21,926 bases of DNA from DASXBA01 sp046729895. GTDB lineage: Bacteria; Actinomycetota; Thermoleophilia; Solirubrobacterales; Thermoleophilaceae. A program made the translations under genes and the position numbers. Under the pieces are notes generated by a model. The model did not search any database. It worked only from the letters and a program-made list of their open reading frames with translations, and was not told the origin of the DNA. Shown piece by piece: positions 15,778 through 21,926 of the stretch. Position 1 is the first letter of the stretch; the number at the start of each line of letters is the position of its first letter. The DNA lies in contig JBKPHP010000028.1 in the NCBI GenBank assembly GCA_046729895.1, forward strand, positions 1-21,926. The letters are read 5' to 3'.

Positions 15778-17550
15778 TCAGGGTAGCCCGCGACCGGCCG
15801 TCGCGGGCTCACCGCTCCCCCCGGCAGACGCAGGCGCCGCCGCGGCCGCGGCCACCACCACGAGCGCCGCCGCGATCGCTCCTGCCGGCCCGCCACGCGC
15901 CTGGTCGAGGGCGGTGACGGAGGCGAGCAGGTCCCCAAGCGCCGCCTGGGCGGCGACGAGGGCAGCCGCCCAAGCCGAAGCCGCGAGCAGGTCGAGCACA
16001 AGGAAGCGTCCCCGTACCACCAGCGGCAGGACAGCCGCAAGCGCGGCCCAGGCAAGGGCAGGCGACAGGGCGGGCGAGGAAACCAGGGGGCTCAAGGCGT
16101 GCGCGCCCGCCTCCGCGATCGAGTCCTGCCAGTCCTCCCGCGGCAGCGCTCCGTCGGGAACGCCGAAGAGGAGCCATTCACCGCTCAGCACCTCCGCCGC
16201 CGCGAGCCACAGGAAGCCCGCCGCCGCCAGGGCGGCCCGCCGCCACGTCCCGCGTAGGAGCGCGGCGACCCCCACGAACGCCGGCGCAAGCGCTGCCGCG
16301 CCGAGCAGCGGGGCGAGCGCGGGAAGCGACCAGAGCAGCCCGTGGCGGGGAAGCATCAGCGGTATCGGCGCGAGGGCGGCCCCGAGGAGGAGCGCCGTGC
16401 CCTCGCGTCCGGCCTCCGGCGAGGCGAGCCAGCCGCAGACGCCGAAGGCGGCCAGAAGCCAGCCCGCGCGCGGGAGCAGCGCCGTCACCAGCCCCGCCGT
16501 CGCGGCGGCCGCCGCCGGCGAGAACGGTGGCTGCGGCCCCAGCCCCAGCAAGGCGGCGAGCACCAAGAGCCCCACGCCGGCGCCGGCCCCGAGGCGGGCA
16601 AGCCACTCGCCCCCCTTCGGCAGGACCAGACGCCATGCCGAGGCGAGGCCGAGCCGCTTCAGCGTCTCCGGCTCCACCAGTCCTCCCTCGGAGGAGAGCT
16701 CCGGCTCGGCGGCACGGAGCTCCTCCGCGAGCTCGCGCGACGAGGGCCGCAGGGCGGCATCCGCCTCAAGGGCGTCGTCGATCGCGTCGCACAGCACGCG
16801 CGGCAAGTCGCCCCTGCGGGCGCCGAGCGCCGGAACCGGTCGGCCGAGCCGGCGCGCGGTGGCCGCGGGGCTCCTGCCACGGACCGGGTTGCTGCCGGTC
16901 CACGCCTCGTACAGCGTCAGGGCGAGCGAATAGATGTCGCTGGCAGGGGTGGCCTCACTTCCTTCCGCCTGCTCGGGGGCCATGTACTCCAGGGTCCCGA
17001 CCACGTCTCCAGTGCGCGTGACGCGGTCCGCGTTTGCGACCTGGGCCACTCCGAAGTCGGTCAGCTTCACGAAGCCCGCGCCGGCGACGGGCTCGGAGAC
17101 GACCATCACGTTCTGCGGCTTCACGTCCCGGTGGACCACCCCGCGCGCGTGCGCGTGCTCAAGCGCCTGGCAGAGCGCCGACCCGATCCGCGCCACGTCA
17201 CGATCCGAGAGCGCCGCGGCGCGCTCGAGCTCCGCCAGGGTCTGTCCCCGGACGAGCTCGGAGACCAGATAGAGCTCGGCCGCGTCGGCCGCCAGCTCGT
17301 ACAGCCCGACGATTCCGGGGTGGCTCAGGCGGGCGGCGGCCCTCGCCTCGCGCACGATGCGGGCGTCGCTCCCGGCGCGGTGGATCACTTTCACCGCTAC
17401 CTCGCGCTCCAGCTTCTCGTCCCAGGCCGACCAGACGACGCCGAATCCGCCGCTTCCGAGGCGTTGCTCGAGTCGGTAACGGCCGAGCACAGGCTCCTCG
17501 CCTGCCGGCAGGCGCTCGGTGCGCGCGGTGCTGACCTCGGGACGTCTCAC
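15778..17550 (-). CDS. Ser/Thr protein kinase fused to a polytopic membrane domain
   Basis: This 590-residue protein has a complete Hanks-type kinase domain: GSGGFGVVWSA (32-42), K54, HRDVKPQN (140-147, D142), DFG (165-167), an activation loop with TRTG and GTLEYMAPEQ. From about residue 333 to 580 the chain is almost wholly hydrophobic, with roughly nine helices and short Pro/Gly/Arg-containing loops. One polar loop (about 485-510, with GVPDGALPREDWQDS) may face outward. This is unlike PknA (one helix) or PknB (PASTA). It is the first gene of the operon, where a PknA-like kinase would be expected to act with the FHA proteins. The GTG at 17550 is preceded by a purine-rich GAGAAG. The kinase function is firm; the role of the membrane part is unknown. 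Confidence 0.88.
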   Translation of the reverse strand: MRRPEVSTARTERLPAGEEPVLGRYRLEQRLGSGGFGVVWSAWDEKLEREVAVKVIHRAGSDARIVREARAAARLSHPGIVGLYELAADAAELYLVSELVRGQTLAELERAAALSDRDVARIGSALCQALEHAHARGVVHRDVKPQNVMVVSEPVAGAGFVKLTDFGVAQVANADRVTRTGDVVGTLEYMAPEQAEGSEATPASDIYSLALTLYEAWTGSNPVRGRSPAATARRLGRPVPALGARRGDLPRVLCDAIDDALEADAALRPSSRELAEELRAAEPELSSEGGLVEPETLKRLGLASAWRLVLPKGGEWLARLGAGAGVGLLVLAALLGLGPQPPFSPAAAAATAGLVTALLPRAGWLLAAFGVCGWLASPEAGREGTALLLGAALAPIPLMLPRHGLLWSLPALAPLLGAAALAPAFVGVAALLRGTWRRAALAAAGFLWLAAAEVLSGEWLLFGVPDGALPREDWQDSIAEAGAHALSPLVSSPALSPALAWAALAAVLPLVVRGRFLVLDLLAASAWAAALVAAQAALGDLLASVTALDQARGGPAGAIAAALVVVAAAAAAPASAGGSGEPATAGRGLP

Positions 17551-17595
17551 GTCGGCTTCTCGTTCGGGCTCGCCACTCCTGTCCCTGCCCGACTA

Positions 17596-17659
17596 GCGGT
17601 TTGGGGCGGTCGGCCGCCCCCAAACCGCCCGATTGGCGGCAGCCTTGCGCTGCCCCAAA
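17596..17659. promoter_or_regulatory. Cluster of mutually exclusive hairpins in the leader of the kinase operon
   Basis: Hairpin A pairs 17596-17606 with 17618-17628, 11 perfect bp, extendable by 3 bp across a bulge to a TCGG tetraloop. Hairpin B pairs 17625-17629 with 17635-17639 and shares bases with A. Hairpin C pairs 17638-17643 with 17649-17654. An 8-bp alternative pairs 17600-17607 with 17652-17659. On minus, A ends 46 nt before the kinase GTG. The layout resembles an attenuator or riboswitch-like leader, but no T-tract or known aptamer was recognised. On plus it lies well before the envelope gene. Confidence 0.4.
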
Positions 17660-17770
17660 ACGGATCGTTCGGAGGCACCCCCCGGGCTGTTCGGAGCCGC
17701 TCCCGGCTTCCCCACGGGAAATCCAAGGGGCTGGGTGTCCGGGCAAACTGAACACAACCGGCGCGCTGGT

Positions 17771-17803
17771 CATACTGCCGGGAGCGTGCCAGGCCGCTAG
17801 GAG
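17771..17803 (+). promoter_or_regulatory. Promoter and Shine-Dalgarno of the envelope-protein gene
   Basis: A -10-like CATACT lies at 17771-17776. A weak -35 (CTGAAC, 17748-17753) lies 17 nt upstream. AGGAG at 17799-17803 is spaced 7 nt from CTG 17811. The Shine-Dalgarno is the reason for choosing the CTG as start. The rest of the 17551-17810 gap holds only the hairpin cluster. Confidence 0.5.
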
Positions 17804-17810
17804 CCCGATC

Positions 17811-18896
17811 CTGTCCTTCCTCGACGAAACGGACCAGCAAGTTCGCCGGCCTAGGCGGCCGCGTCCGAGAGGCCCGTCGGTAGACCGCCAGACGCTCATG
17901 GTCCGCCGCGCGATCGCGGCCGGGGTCGGCCTGCTCGTGTTGATCCTGCTCGTGCTCGGAGTGCGGGGGTGCCTCAACTCCCGCAAGGACCAGGCCGTCA
18001 AAGACTACGTGAGGGACGTCGGAGCGCTCGTGCAGGAGTCGGACCAGCAGGGTCGAGCACTGTTCCAGTTGCTCTCCGGGTCGAGGGGGGGCCGGGAGCA
18101 GGCGGTGGACATCGAGAACCAGCTGAACCAGTACAGGGTGCAGTCGGCCATGCTCGTGGACCGCGCCCGCGACACCGACCACCCCGGGGAGGTCGACAAG
18201 CCGCAGCGTTACCTGCTTGAGACGCTCGAGTTCCGCCGCGACGGCCTCGCGGAGATCGCCGACGGCGTGCCGCAGGCCCTCGGAGACCGAGGGCGGCGCG
18301 AGGGTACCGACAAGGTCACAGCCGACATGCAGCGCTTCCTGACCAGCGACGTGATCTATTCCCAGCGGTTCGTTCCGAACATGCAGGGAGTGCTAGACGA
18401 CCGCGACCTCAGCGGCGAGGTCCGCATCCCGCGCAGTCAGTTCCTCCCCGACATCCAGTGGCTGCAGCCGAGCTTCGTGGGCCAGCGCGTCAGCCGCATC
18501 AGGACAGGTCGCGGCGGCGGGCCCGCCACGCCGGGGCTGCACGGTACCGGCCTCGGCACGGTCAGCCTGGGCGGGCAGGCACTTACCCCGGGCAGCCCGG
18601 CGAGCGTCCAGCTTGCCGGGGACCTCTCCTTCGACGTCCAGGTGATGAACCAGGGCGAGAACCCGGAGAGCGATCTCGAGGTCCGCGTCACGATCGGCAG
18701 GGGCGGCGATGCGATCGATCTCACCGGGACGCTCGACTCGATCGCCGCAGGTGAGACGAAGACGGTCAAGGTGCCCATGGACCAGCAGCCGCCGACGGGC
18801 CAGAACGTGCCGATCACCGTGGAGGTCCCCTCCGTGCCGGGCGAGAAGAAGACCGACAACAACAAGCAGACCTACTCGGCCATCTTCACCAAGTAA
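17811..18896 (+). CDS. Membrane-anchored extracytoplasmic protein of unknown function
   Basis: This 361-residue protein was not recognised as a named family. The N-terminus (SFLDETDQQVRRPRRPRP) is cytosolic and very basic. One helix lies at about 34-52, followed by CLNSRKDQ. The outer part begins with a mostly helical region (about 60-240). It ends with a beta-rich domain from about 248 (LSFDVQVMNQGENPESDLEV, then ITVEVPSVPGEKKTDNN), which looks like a CARDB/immunoglobulin-like adhesion fold. No ATG suits before the helix except one at its edge (17898). CTG 17811, with AGGAG 7 nt upstream, gives a full cytosolic tail and is preferred. It is divergent from the kinase operon, so it may be a substrate or effector at the cell envelope; that is inference. 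Confidence 0.8.
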   Translation: MSFLDETDQQVRRPRRPRPRGPSVDRQTLMVRRAIAAGVGLLVLILLVLGVRGCLNSRKDQAVKDYVRDVGALVQESDQQGRALFQLLSGSRGGREQAVDIENQLNQYRVQSAMLVDRARDTDHPGEVDKPQRYLLETLEFRRDGLAEIADGVPQALGDRGRREGTDKVTADMQRFLTSDVIYSQRFVPNMQGVLDDRDLSGEVRIPRSQFLPDIQWLQPSFVGQRVSRIRTGRGGGPATPGLHGTGLGTVSLGGQALTPGSPASVQLAGDLSFDVQVMNQGENPESDLEVRVTIGRGGDAIDLTGTLDSIAAGETKTVKVPMDQQPPTGQNVPITVEVPSVPGEKKTDNNKQTYSAIFTK

Positions 18897-18964
18897 GCGA
18901 GGTCCCGCCGATCGCCTGGCCATGTACGCCGCCTGCTTTGGCCGGGGCCGCCCGCTCTGGCCCG

Positions 18965-18973
18965 CGCTACCCT
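18965..18973 (+). promoter_or_regulatory. CGCTACCCT -10 box before the DUF4446 gene
   Basis: TACCCT (18968-18973) ends 8 nt before GTG 18982, the spacing expected if transcription starts at or just before the start codon. There is no Shine-Dalgarno in the 8-nt gap. The same CGCTANNCT box is found at 3378 and 20368. The rest of the 18897-18981 gap shows nothing else. Confidence 0.45.
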
Positions 18974-18981
18974 GCGCCTCC

Positions 18982-19503
18982 GTGGACGAGCTGACATCGA
19001 CCCAGGGCGTGGTCGCGCTCGCCGCCGCTGGCGGTGCCCTGCTGGCCCTCGCCTGGGCGCTCGTGCTGTCCGTGAAGCTGCGCCGCCTGCGCAACTCCCA
19101 GCGCGTCGTGATCGGCGACGGCGACCGGCGTGACCTCGTCACGCACGCTGCGGCGCTCCAGAGCGCCTTCCTCGACCTTCGTGACTGGGTGGAGGAGAAC
19201 GCCGCCGGCCTCGAGCGGCGTGCGGGCACGGCGGAGCAGCGGATCGACGGCTGCATCGCCCACACCTCCCTGATTCGCTACGACGCCTACGGGGAAATGT
19301 CGGGGCGGCAATCGAGCACCCTCGCCTTGCTCGACTCCCACCACACCGGGGTCGTGGTCTCCTCGATCCTGCATAGAGAGCAGGCACGGGTCTACGTCAA
19401 GCGCGTGGAGGAGGGTGAGTCCGAGTTCGACCTCTCTCCGGAGGAGCAGGAGGCGATCGAGACGGCGGTCGCCCGGACTCCCAGCGCTACCGCCGAGGCC
19501 TGA
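18982..19503 (+). CDS. DUF4446-family membrane-anchored protein
   Basis: This 173-residue protein has an N-terminal helix (about 9-30; VVALAAAGGALLALAWALVL) and a basic stop (KLRRLR). A helical region follows (about 45-85), then a compact domain with IRYDAYGEMSGRQSSTLALL, VVVSSILHREQARVYVKRV and FDLSPEEQEAI. These last motifs are typical of DUF4446, a family of unknown function found mostly in Gram-positives. GTG 18982 was chosen over ATG 18922 because it gives the usual short N-terminus before the helix and lies behind a -10-like box. pheA follows 9 nt downstream and is probably cotranscribed. Confidence 0.85.
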   Translation: MDELTSTQGVVALAAAGGALLALAWALVLSVKLRRLRNSQRVVIGDGDRRDLVTHAAALQSAFLDLRDWVEENAAGLERRAGTAEQRIDGCIAHTSLIRYDAYGEMSGRQSSTLALLDSHHTGVVVSSILHREQARVYVKRVEEGESEFDLSPEEQEAIETAVARTPSATAEA

Positions 19504-19512
19504 GCCGGTTCG

Positions 19513-20352
19513 ATGCGGGTCGCTTACCTGGGTCCCGCCGGGACCTTCACCGAGGAGGCGCTGCGGGCGTCCCTGACGGCGGCCTCCGATCGGGTGGAGG
19601 AGCTCCCCTACCCGACGGTCTACGAGACGGTCATGGCCGTGCAGGAGGGCGAGGCCGAGCGCGCCGTGGTCCCGATCGAGAACTCGCTGGAGGGAGGCGT
19701 GGCGGCGACCCTGGATGCCCTGGCCGGCGAGGCGGACCGGGTTCGCATCGCCGCGGAGGTGGTGCACCCGATCCACCACTGCCTGGTTGCGCCGGAGGCG
19801 CTCGACCTCAGCGAGGTCACCCGGGTGGTGTCCCACCCCCAGGCCACGGCCCAGTGCTCGCGCTTCCTCCGCGGTCGACTCGGCCAAGCGGAGCGGGTGT
19901 CGGCCGCGTCCACCTCGGAAGCCGTCCGCCAGGTGCGCGACGCCGGGGGGTCCTGGGTCGCGCTCGGGTCGCGCCTGTCCGCCGAGCTCTACGGCTGCCG
20001 GGTACTCGCCGCCGACGTGGAGGACCACCCCGACAACGAGACCCGCTTCGTATGGCTCGCGCCCGCCGGCGAGGCCGTCGACCCGGGGCCCGAGGCCAAG
20101 ACCTCGATCGTCTTCTGGGGATTCAACGACGAGTCGCCCGGAGCGCTCGTCTCGGTCCTGAGCGAGCTCTCCGACCGGGGGATCAACCTGACGAAGATCG
20201 AGTCCAGGCCGCGGCGGGTGCGTCTGGGCCACTACATGTTCTTCGCGGATCTCGAGGGGGCTGTTGGCCGAGCGCCGGTCGACGAGGCGCTCGGCGCCCT
20301 GCGTGAGCGGGTCGAGACGATCCGCGTGTTGGGCTCGTATCCGGCCGCCTAG
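19513..20352 (+). CDS. pheA: Prephenate dehydratase
   Basis: This 279-residue monofunctional enzyme converts prephenate to phenylpyruvate in phenylalanine synthesis. Catalytic-domain landmarks are YLGPAGTFTEEA (5-16), VVPIENSLEGGV (52-63), SHPQATAQCSRFL (107-119) and DNETRFV (174-180), which includes the Thr-Arg-Phe active-site motif. A C-terminal ACT regulatory domain (about 197-275) contains DESPGALVSVLSELSDRGIN and LTKIESRP, the usual phenylalanine-binding sites, so feedback control by phenylalanine is expected. No chorismate mutase domain is present. ATG 19513 lies 9 nt after the DUF4446 stop. Confidence 0.96.
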   Translation: MRVAYLGPAGTFTEEALRASLTAASDRVEELPYPTVYETVMAVQEGEAERAVVPIENSLEGGVAATLDALAGEADRVRIAAEVVHPIHHCLVAPEALDLSEVTRVVSHPQATAQCSRFLRGRLGQAERVSAASTSEAVRQVRDAGGSWVALGSRLSAELYGCRVLAADVEDHPDNETRFVWLAPAGEAVDPGPEAKTSIVFWGFNDESPGALVSVLSELSDRGINLTKIESRPRRVRLGHYMFFADLEGAVGRAPVDEALGALRERVETIRVLGSYPAA

Positions 20353-20367
20353 CCGCGGCGCGGCCCC

Positions 20368-20376
20368 CGCTACACT
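20368..20376 (+). promoter_or_regulatory. CGCTACACT -10 box before the HNH gene
   Basis: TACACT (20371-20376) ends 11 nt before GTG 20388, so the transcript would have a leader of only a few bases. It is the third copy of the CGCTANNCT box in the window. No -35 match was seen. Confidence 0.4.
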
Positions 20377-20387
20377 GGCGCGCACCA

Positions 20388-20996
20388 GTGGCAGTGCGCG
20401 CGGATGTGACCCTCACCGTCGAGACTGGCGAGTCCGAACCAGTCCCTGTGAGCGCGCTGCCCGGTCGCCGGACCGAGCAGCGCGGGACTTCATCCGGCCG
20501 GGTTCTCGTGCTCAACGCCTCGTATGAGCCGATCAACGTCTGCACGGTGCGGCGGGCGACGGTGCTGCTCCTGAAGGAGCGGGCTGAGATCCTGGAGCAC
20601 GCCGACTGGTCCCTCCACGCCGAGTCCCTCACGCTGCCCCGGCCGATCGTCATAAGGCTCAGGGCCTACGTCAAGGTGCCGCGTGACGCTCACCGCCGGA
20701 AGATCACCCGCCGGGCCGTCTTCGCCCGCGACCGCTGGACCTGCCAGTACTGCGGCCACGAGCGCGGCCACCTCACCGTCGACCACGTCATCCCCCGCTC
20801 CAAGGGCGGTCACTCCACCTGGGACAACATCGTCACCTGCTGCGCGCCGTGCAACCGGCGCAAGGGCGATCGGCTGCCCAAGCAGGTGGGCATGAAGCCC
20901 CGCCGCACGCCGAGAGCGCCAAACCCGACGATCTTCATCCACGTAGCCTCTCCCAGCATCCCGGCGGCCTGGGAGCAGTATCTCGTCGCCGCCTAG
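20388..20996 (+). CDS. HNH endonuclease-family protein
   Basis: This 202-residue stand-alone HNH nuclease has a family-typical N-terminal part: VLVLNASYEPINVCTVRRA (40-58) and LLLKERAEILEH. The HNH module has zinc cysteines C119 and C122 (CQYC), the catalytic TVDHVIPRSKGG (D132, H133), N147 and the second cysteine pair C152/C155 (CAPCNRRKGD). Such single-domain proteins are common housekeeping genes in actinobacteria and their substrate is not known. The GTG at 20388 was chosen because of the -10 box; the first 38 residues look poorly conserved and a later start is possible. It is not part of a visible restriction or mobile element. Confidence 0.88.
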   Translation: MAVRADVTLTVETGESEPVPVSALPGRRTEQRGTSSGRVLVLNASYEPINVCTVRRATVLLLKERAEILEHADWSLHAESLTLPRPIVIRLRAYVKVPRDAHRRKITRRAVFARDRWTCQYCGHERGHLTVDHVIPRSKGGHSTWDNIVTCCAPCNRRKGDRLPKQVGMKPRRTPRAPNPTIFIHVASPSIPAAWEQYLVAA

Positions 20997-21057
20997 CGCC
21001 ACCCCCGAGGATGACCGCCCGGCGACGGGTGGCGAGCTTCGGGCGCTGCGCCGCTGG

Positions 21058-21399
21058 GTGATCGTGGCGGGGGTCTGGGCTGTCGCCGCCACGGCGATCG
21101 CCGTGATCGCCCTGGTGGACGCGCGCAGCGAGGACTCGAGCGGCAGCTCCAGCACCGTTCCCGCGGAGGTCCGCCAGGCGCAGCGCCGGCTCGAGCGCCG
21201 GCTCTCGAACCTCGAAGAGAGGCTCGGCACGCTGGCCACCACCGACGATGCGAAGCGTCTGGAGGAGCGGCTGCGGGCCGTGGAGAACGACGTCCGAGGC
21301 GGCTCGGAGGGCACCTCGCGCGTGGACGAGAGGATCTCGGAGCTCGAGCGGCGCGTGAGGGAGCTGGAGCAGGAACGGCGGACGATGACCGGTCCCTAG
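21058..21399 (+). CDS. Small membrane-anchored coiled-coil protein
   Basis: This protein of at least 113 residues has one N-terminal helix (VAGVWAVAATAIAVIALVDA). A long charged coiled coil follows, with heptad-like Leu/Glu/Arg repeats (RLERRLSNLEERLGTL, RLEERLRAVENDV, RISELERRVRELEQERR). The first standard start is GTG 21058, directly at the helix. The frame is open further upstream and encodes PEDDRPATGGELRALRRW, a plausible cytosolic tail, but without ATG, GTG or TTG; CTG 21046 is available. The real start may thus be upstream and non-standard. No family was recognised. A role as an envelope or cytoskeletal scaffold is only a guess. Confidence 0.7.
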   Translation: MIVAGVWAVAATAIAVIALVDARSEDSSGSSSTVPAEVRQAQRRLERRLSNLEERLGTLATTDDAKRLEERLRAVENDVRGGSEGTSRVDERISELERRVRELEQERRTMTGP

Positions 21400-21403
21400 A
21401 GAG

Positions 21404-21433
21404 GCGAAGGGCGCCCTGCAGGACGCCCCTCGC
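21404..21433. terminator. Hairpin between the coiled-coil gene and gyrA
   Basis: Arms GCGAAGGGCG (21404-21413) and CGCCCCTCGC (21424-21433) form a 10-bp stem with one mismatch and a 10-nt loop, starting 5 nt after the stop of the coiled-coil gene. On minus it is followed by CTCTCT. It may end transcripts from either side. Confidence 0.5.
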
Positions 21434-21658
21434 ATGTTCTGCTGGACCTGATCGGCTGCGCTTCCTCGAGCGCTCGCCCCCTGTGGGAAAGGCGGTGCAC
21501 CAGGGCCGGAGGGACCACTCCCGACCTACGCTGCCGACGGTGTCTCGGCTGGACTCCGCTGGACGGGGCCCAGCTCCGGTCTAGCGGCCGGACACCTCCA
21601 GGGTCCCTAACCGTCTGTCACTCAAGCTCGGACCACCTCCTTTCCCTGGTCCGCTTAT
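21434..21658. other. Structured intergenic region after gyrA, possible RNA element
   Basis: This 225-nt stretch has no convincing standard gene but much pairing. A 7-bp hairpin 629-635/647-653 (add 21000) has an 11-nt loop which on minus carries AAAGGAGG (21643-21636). Longer pairings nest inside each other: 21499-21505 with 21644-21650 (an alternative to that hairpin), 21510-21516 with 21602-21608, 21539-21544 with 21591-21596, 21546-21551 with 21585-21590, 21559-21562 with 21570-21573. On minus, 10 nt after AAAGGAGG, a TTG (21625) opens a 14-codon frame ending in TAG (21583-21581). RNase P, tmRNA and SRP RNA hallmarks are not visible. Confidence 0.35.
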
Positions 21659-21926
21659 CTAAGCAGACGCTGGAGATGCCCCGTCCCCGCCGGCGTCCGT
21701 GGCCGGCCCGACGTGGGCCGCAGTGTCCGTCGACTCCTCCATGACGAGCGCCACGGCGCTCACCACGTCGTCCTCGCGCAGGTTCATCAGGTGGACGCCC
21801 TGTGCGGGACGGCCCTGCCTGGAGATGCCCTTCACGCTGGTGCGCTGGACCATCCCCTGCTGGGAGATGAAGACGAGCTCGTGGTGCTCGCGCACGATCA
21901 GCGCGCCCGCCAGGGCCCCCTTCTTC
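21659..21926 (-). CDS. gyrA: DNA gyrase subunit A, C-terminal end (cut by window edge)
   Basis: The last 88 codons of gyrA enter from the right edge and end with TAG at 21661-21659. The visible part is the final blade of the C-terminal DNA-wrapping beta-pinwheel: ALIVREHHELVFISQQGMVQ, RTSVKGISRQGR, AQGVHLMNLREDDVVSAVAL. The family motif ISxxGRxxQGVxLMxL is present. A short acidic and Ala/Gly-rich tail of about 25 residues follows. GyrA is the catalytic subunit of the enzyme that introduces negative supercoils. The catalytic tyrosine domain lies outside the window. Confidence 0.93.
   Translation of the reverse strand, partial: KKGALAGALIVREHHELVFISQQGMVQRTSVKGISRQGRPAQGVHLMNLREDDVVSAVALVMEESTDTAAHVGPATDAGGDGASPASA

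Noticed and set aside
20388..20996. HNH gene as part of a homing intron, restriction or defence system
   Set aside because: It stands alone between pheA and an anchored coiled-coil gene, with no methyltransferase, intron boundary or repeat nearby.
21434..21658. RNase P RNA, tmRNA or SRP RNA in the gap before gyrA
   Set aside because: The conserved cores of these RNAs were looked for on both strands and not found. 6S RNA cannot be excluded but lacks a sequence signature.

Overview
The window is very GC-rich and tightly packed. It looks like a chromosomal housekeeping and cell-envelope region of an actinobacterium, most likely class Thermoleophilia (Solirubrobacterales or Gaiellales relatives). 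The phylum call rests on the actinobacterial kinase/cell-wall cluster: FhaA, FhaB, PstP, a SEDS protein, a class B PBP and a PASTA kinase. The class call rests on protein flavour and is an inference. No mobile element, CRISPR array, rRNA or tRNA was seen.

Layout. 1-3371 (minus): the start of an unknown one-helix membrane protein, then a WbpM/PglF-type nucleotide-sugar 4,6-dehydratase and a DegT-type PLP aminotransferase, a pair suited to making an amino-deoxy sugar for surface glycans. 3370-5124 (plus): a DedA membrane protein and purM. 5138-5971 (minus): a DsbA-like thioredoxin-fold protein. 5989-7470 (plus): a Ser/Thr kinase with a sugar-binding-like outer domain. 7467-17550 (minus): eight genes with overlaps or gaps of 10 nt or less, in transcription order: a kinase with a polytopic membrane domain, fhaA, fhaB, pstP, rodA-like, pbpA-like, PASTA kinase (pknB-like), ddl. 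17811-21399 (plus): an anchored envelope protein, a DUF4446 protein, pheA, an HNH nuclease and a small anchored coiled-coil protein. 21659-21926 (minus): the 3' end of gyrA.

How the genes fit together. The eight-gene run places sensing (PASTA domains), phospho-signalling (kinases, phosphatase, FHA readers), peptidoglycan polymerisation and cross-linking (SEDS plus PBP) and precursor synthesis (D-Ala-D-Ala ligase) in one probable transcript. Compared with the classic mycobacterial cluster, it has an unusual membrane-kinase gene at the front and ddl translationally coupled at the end.

The most interesting signals are small. Two divergent gene pairs have start codons overlapping or 17 nt apart, with a near-symmetric -10-like element that could drive both directions. 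A CGCTANNCT box lies 7-11 nt before three possible start codons, which suggests leaderless or very short-leader transcripts. Two genes appear to start with CTG. A set of mutually exclusive hairpins sits in the leader of the kinase operon. A structured gyrA 3' region shows a Shine-Dalgarno-like core in a hairpin loop. All were read by eye, with no computed statistics or searches.
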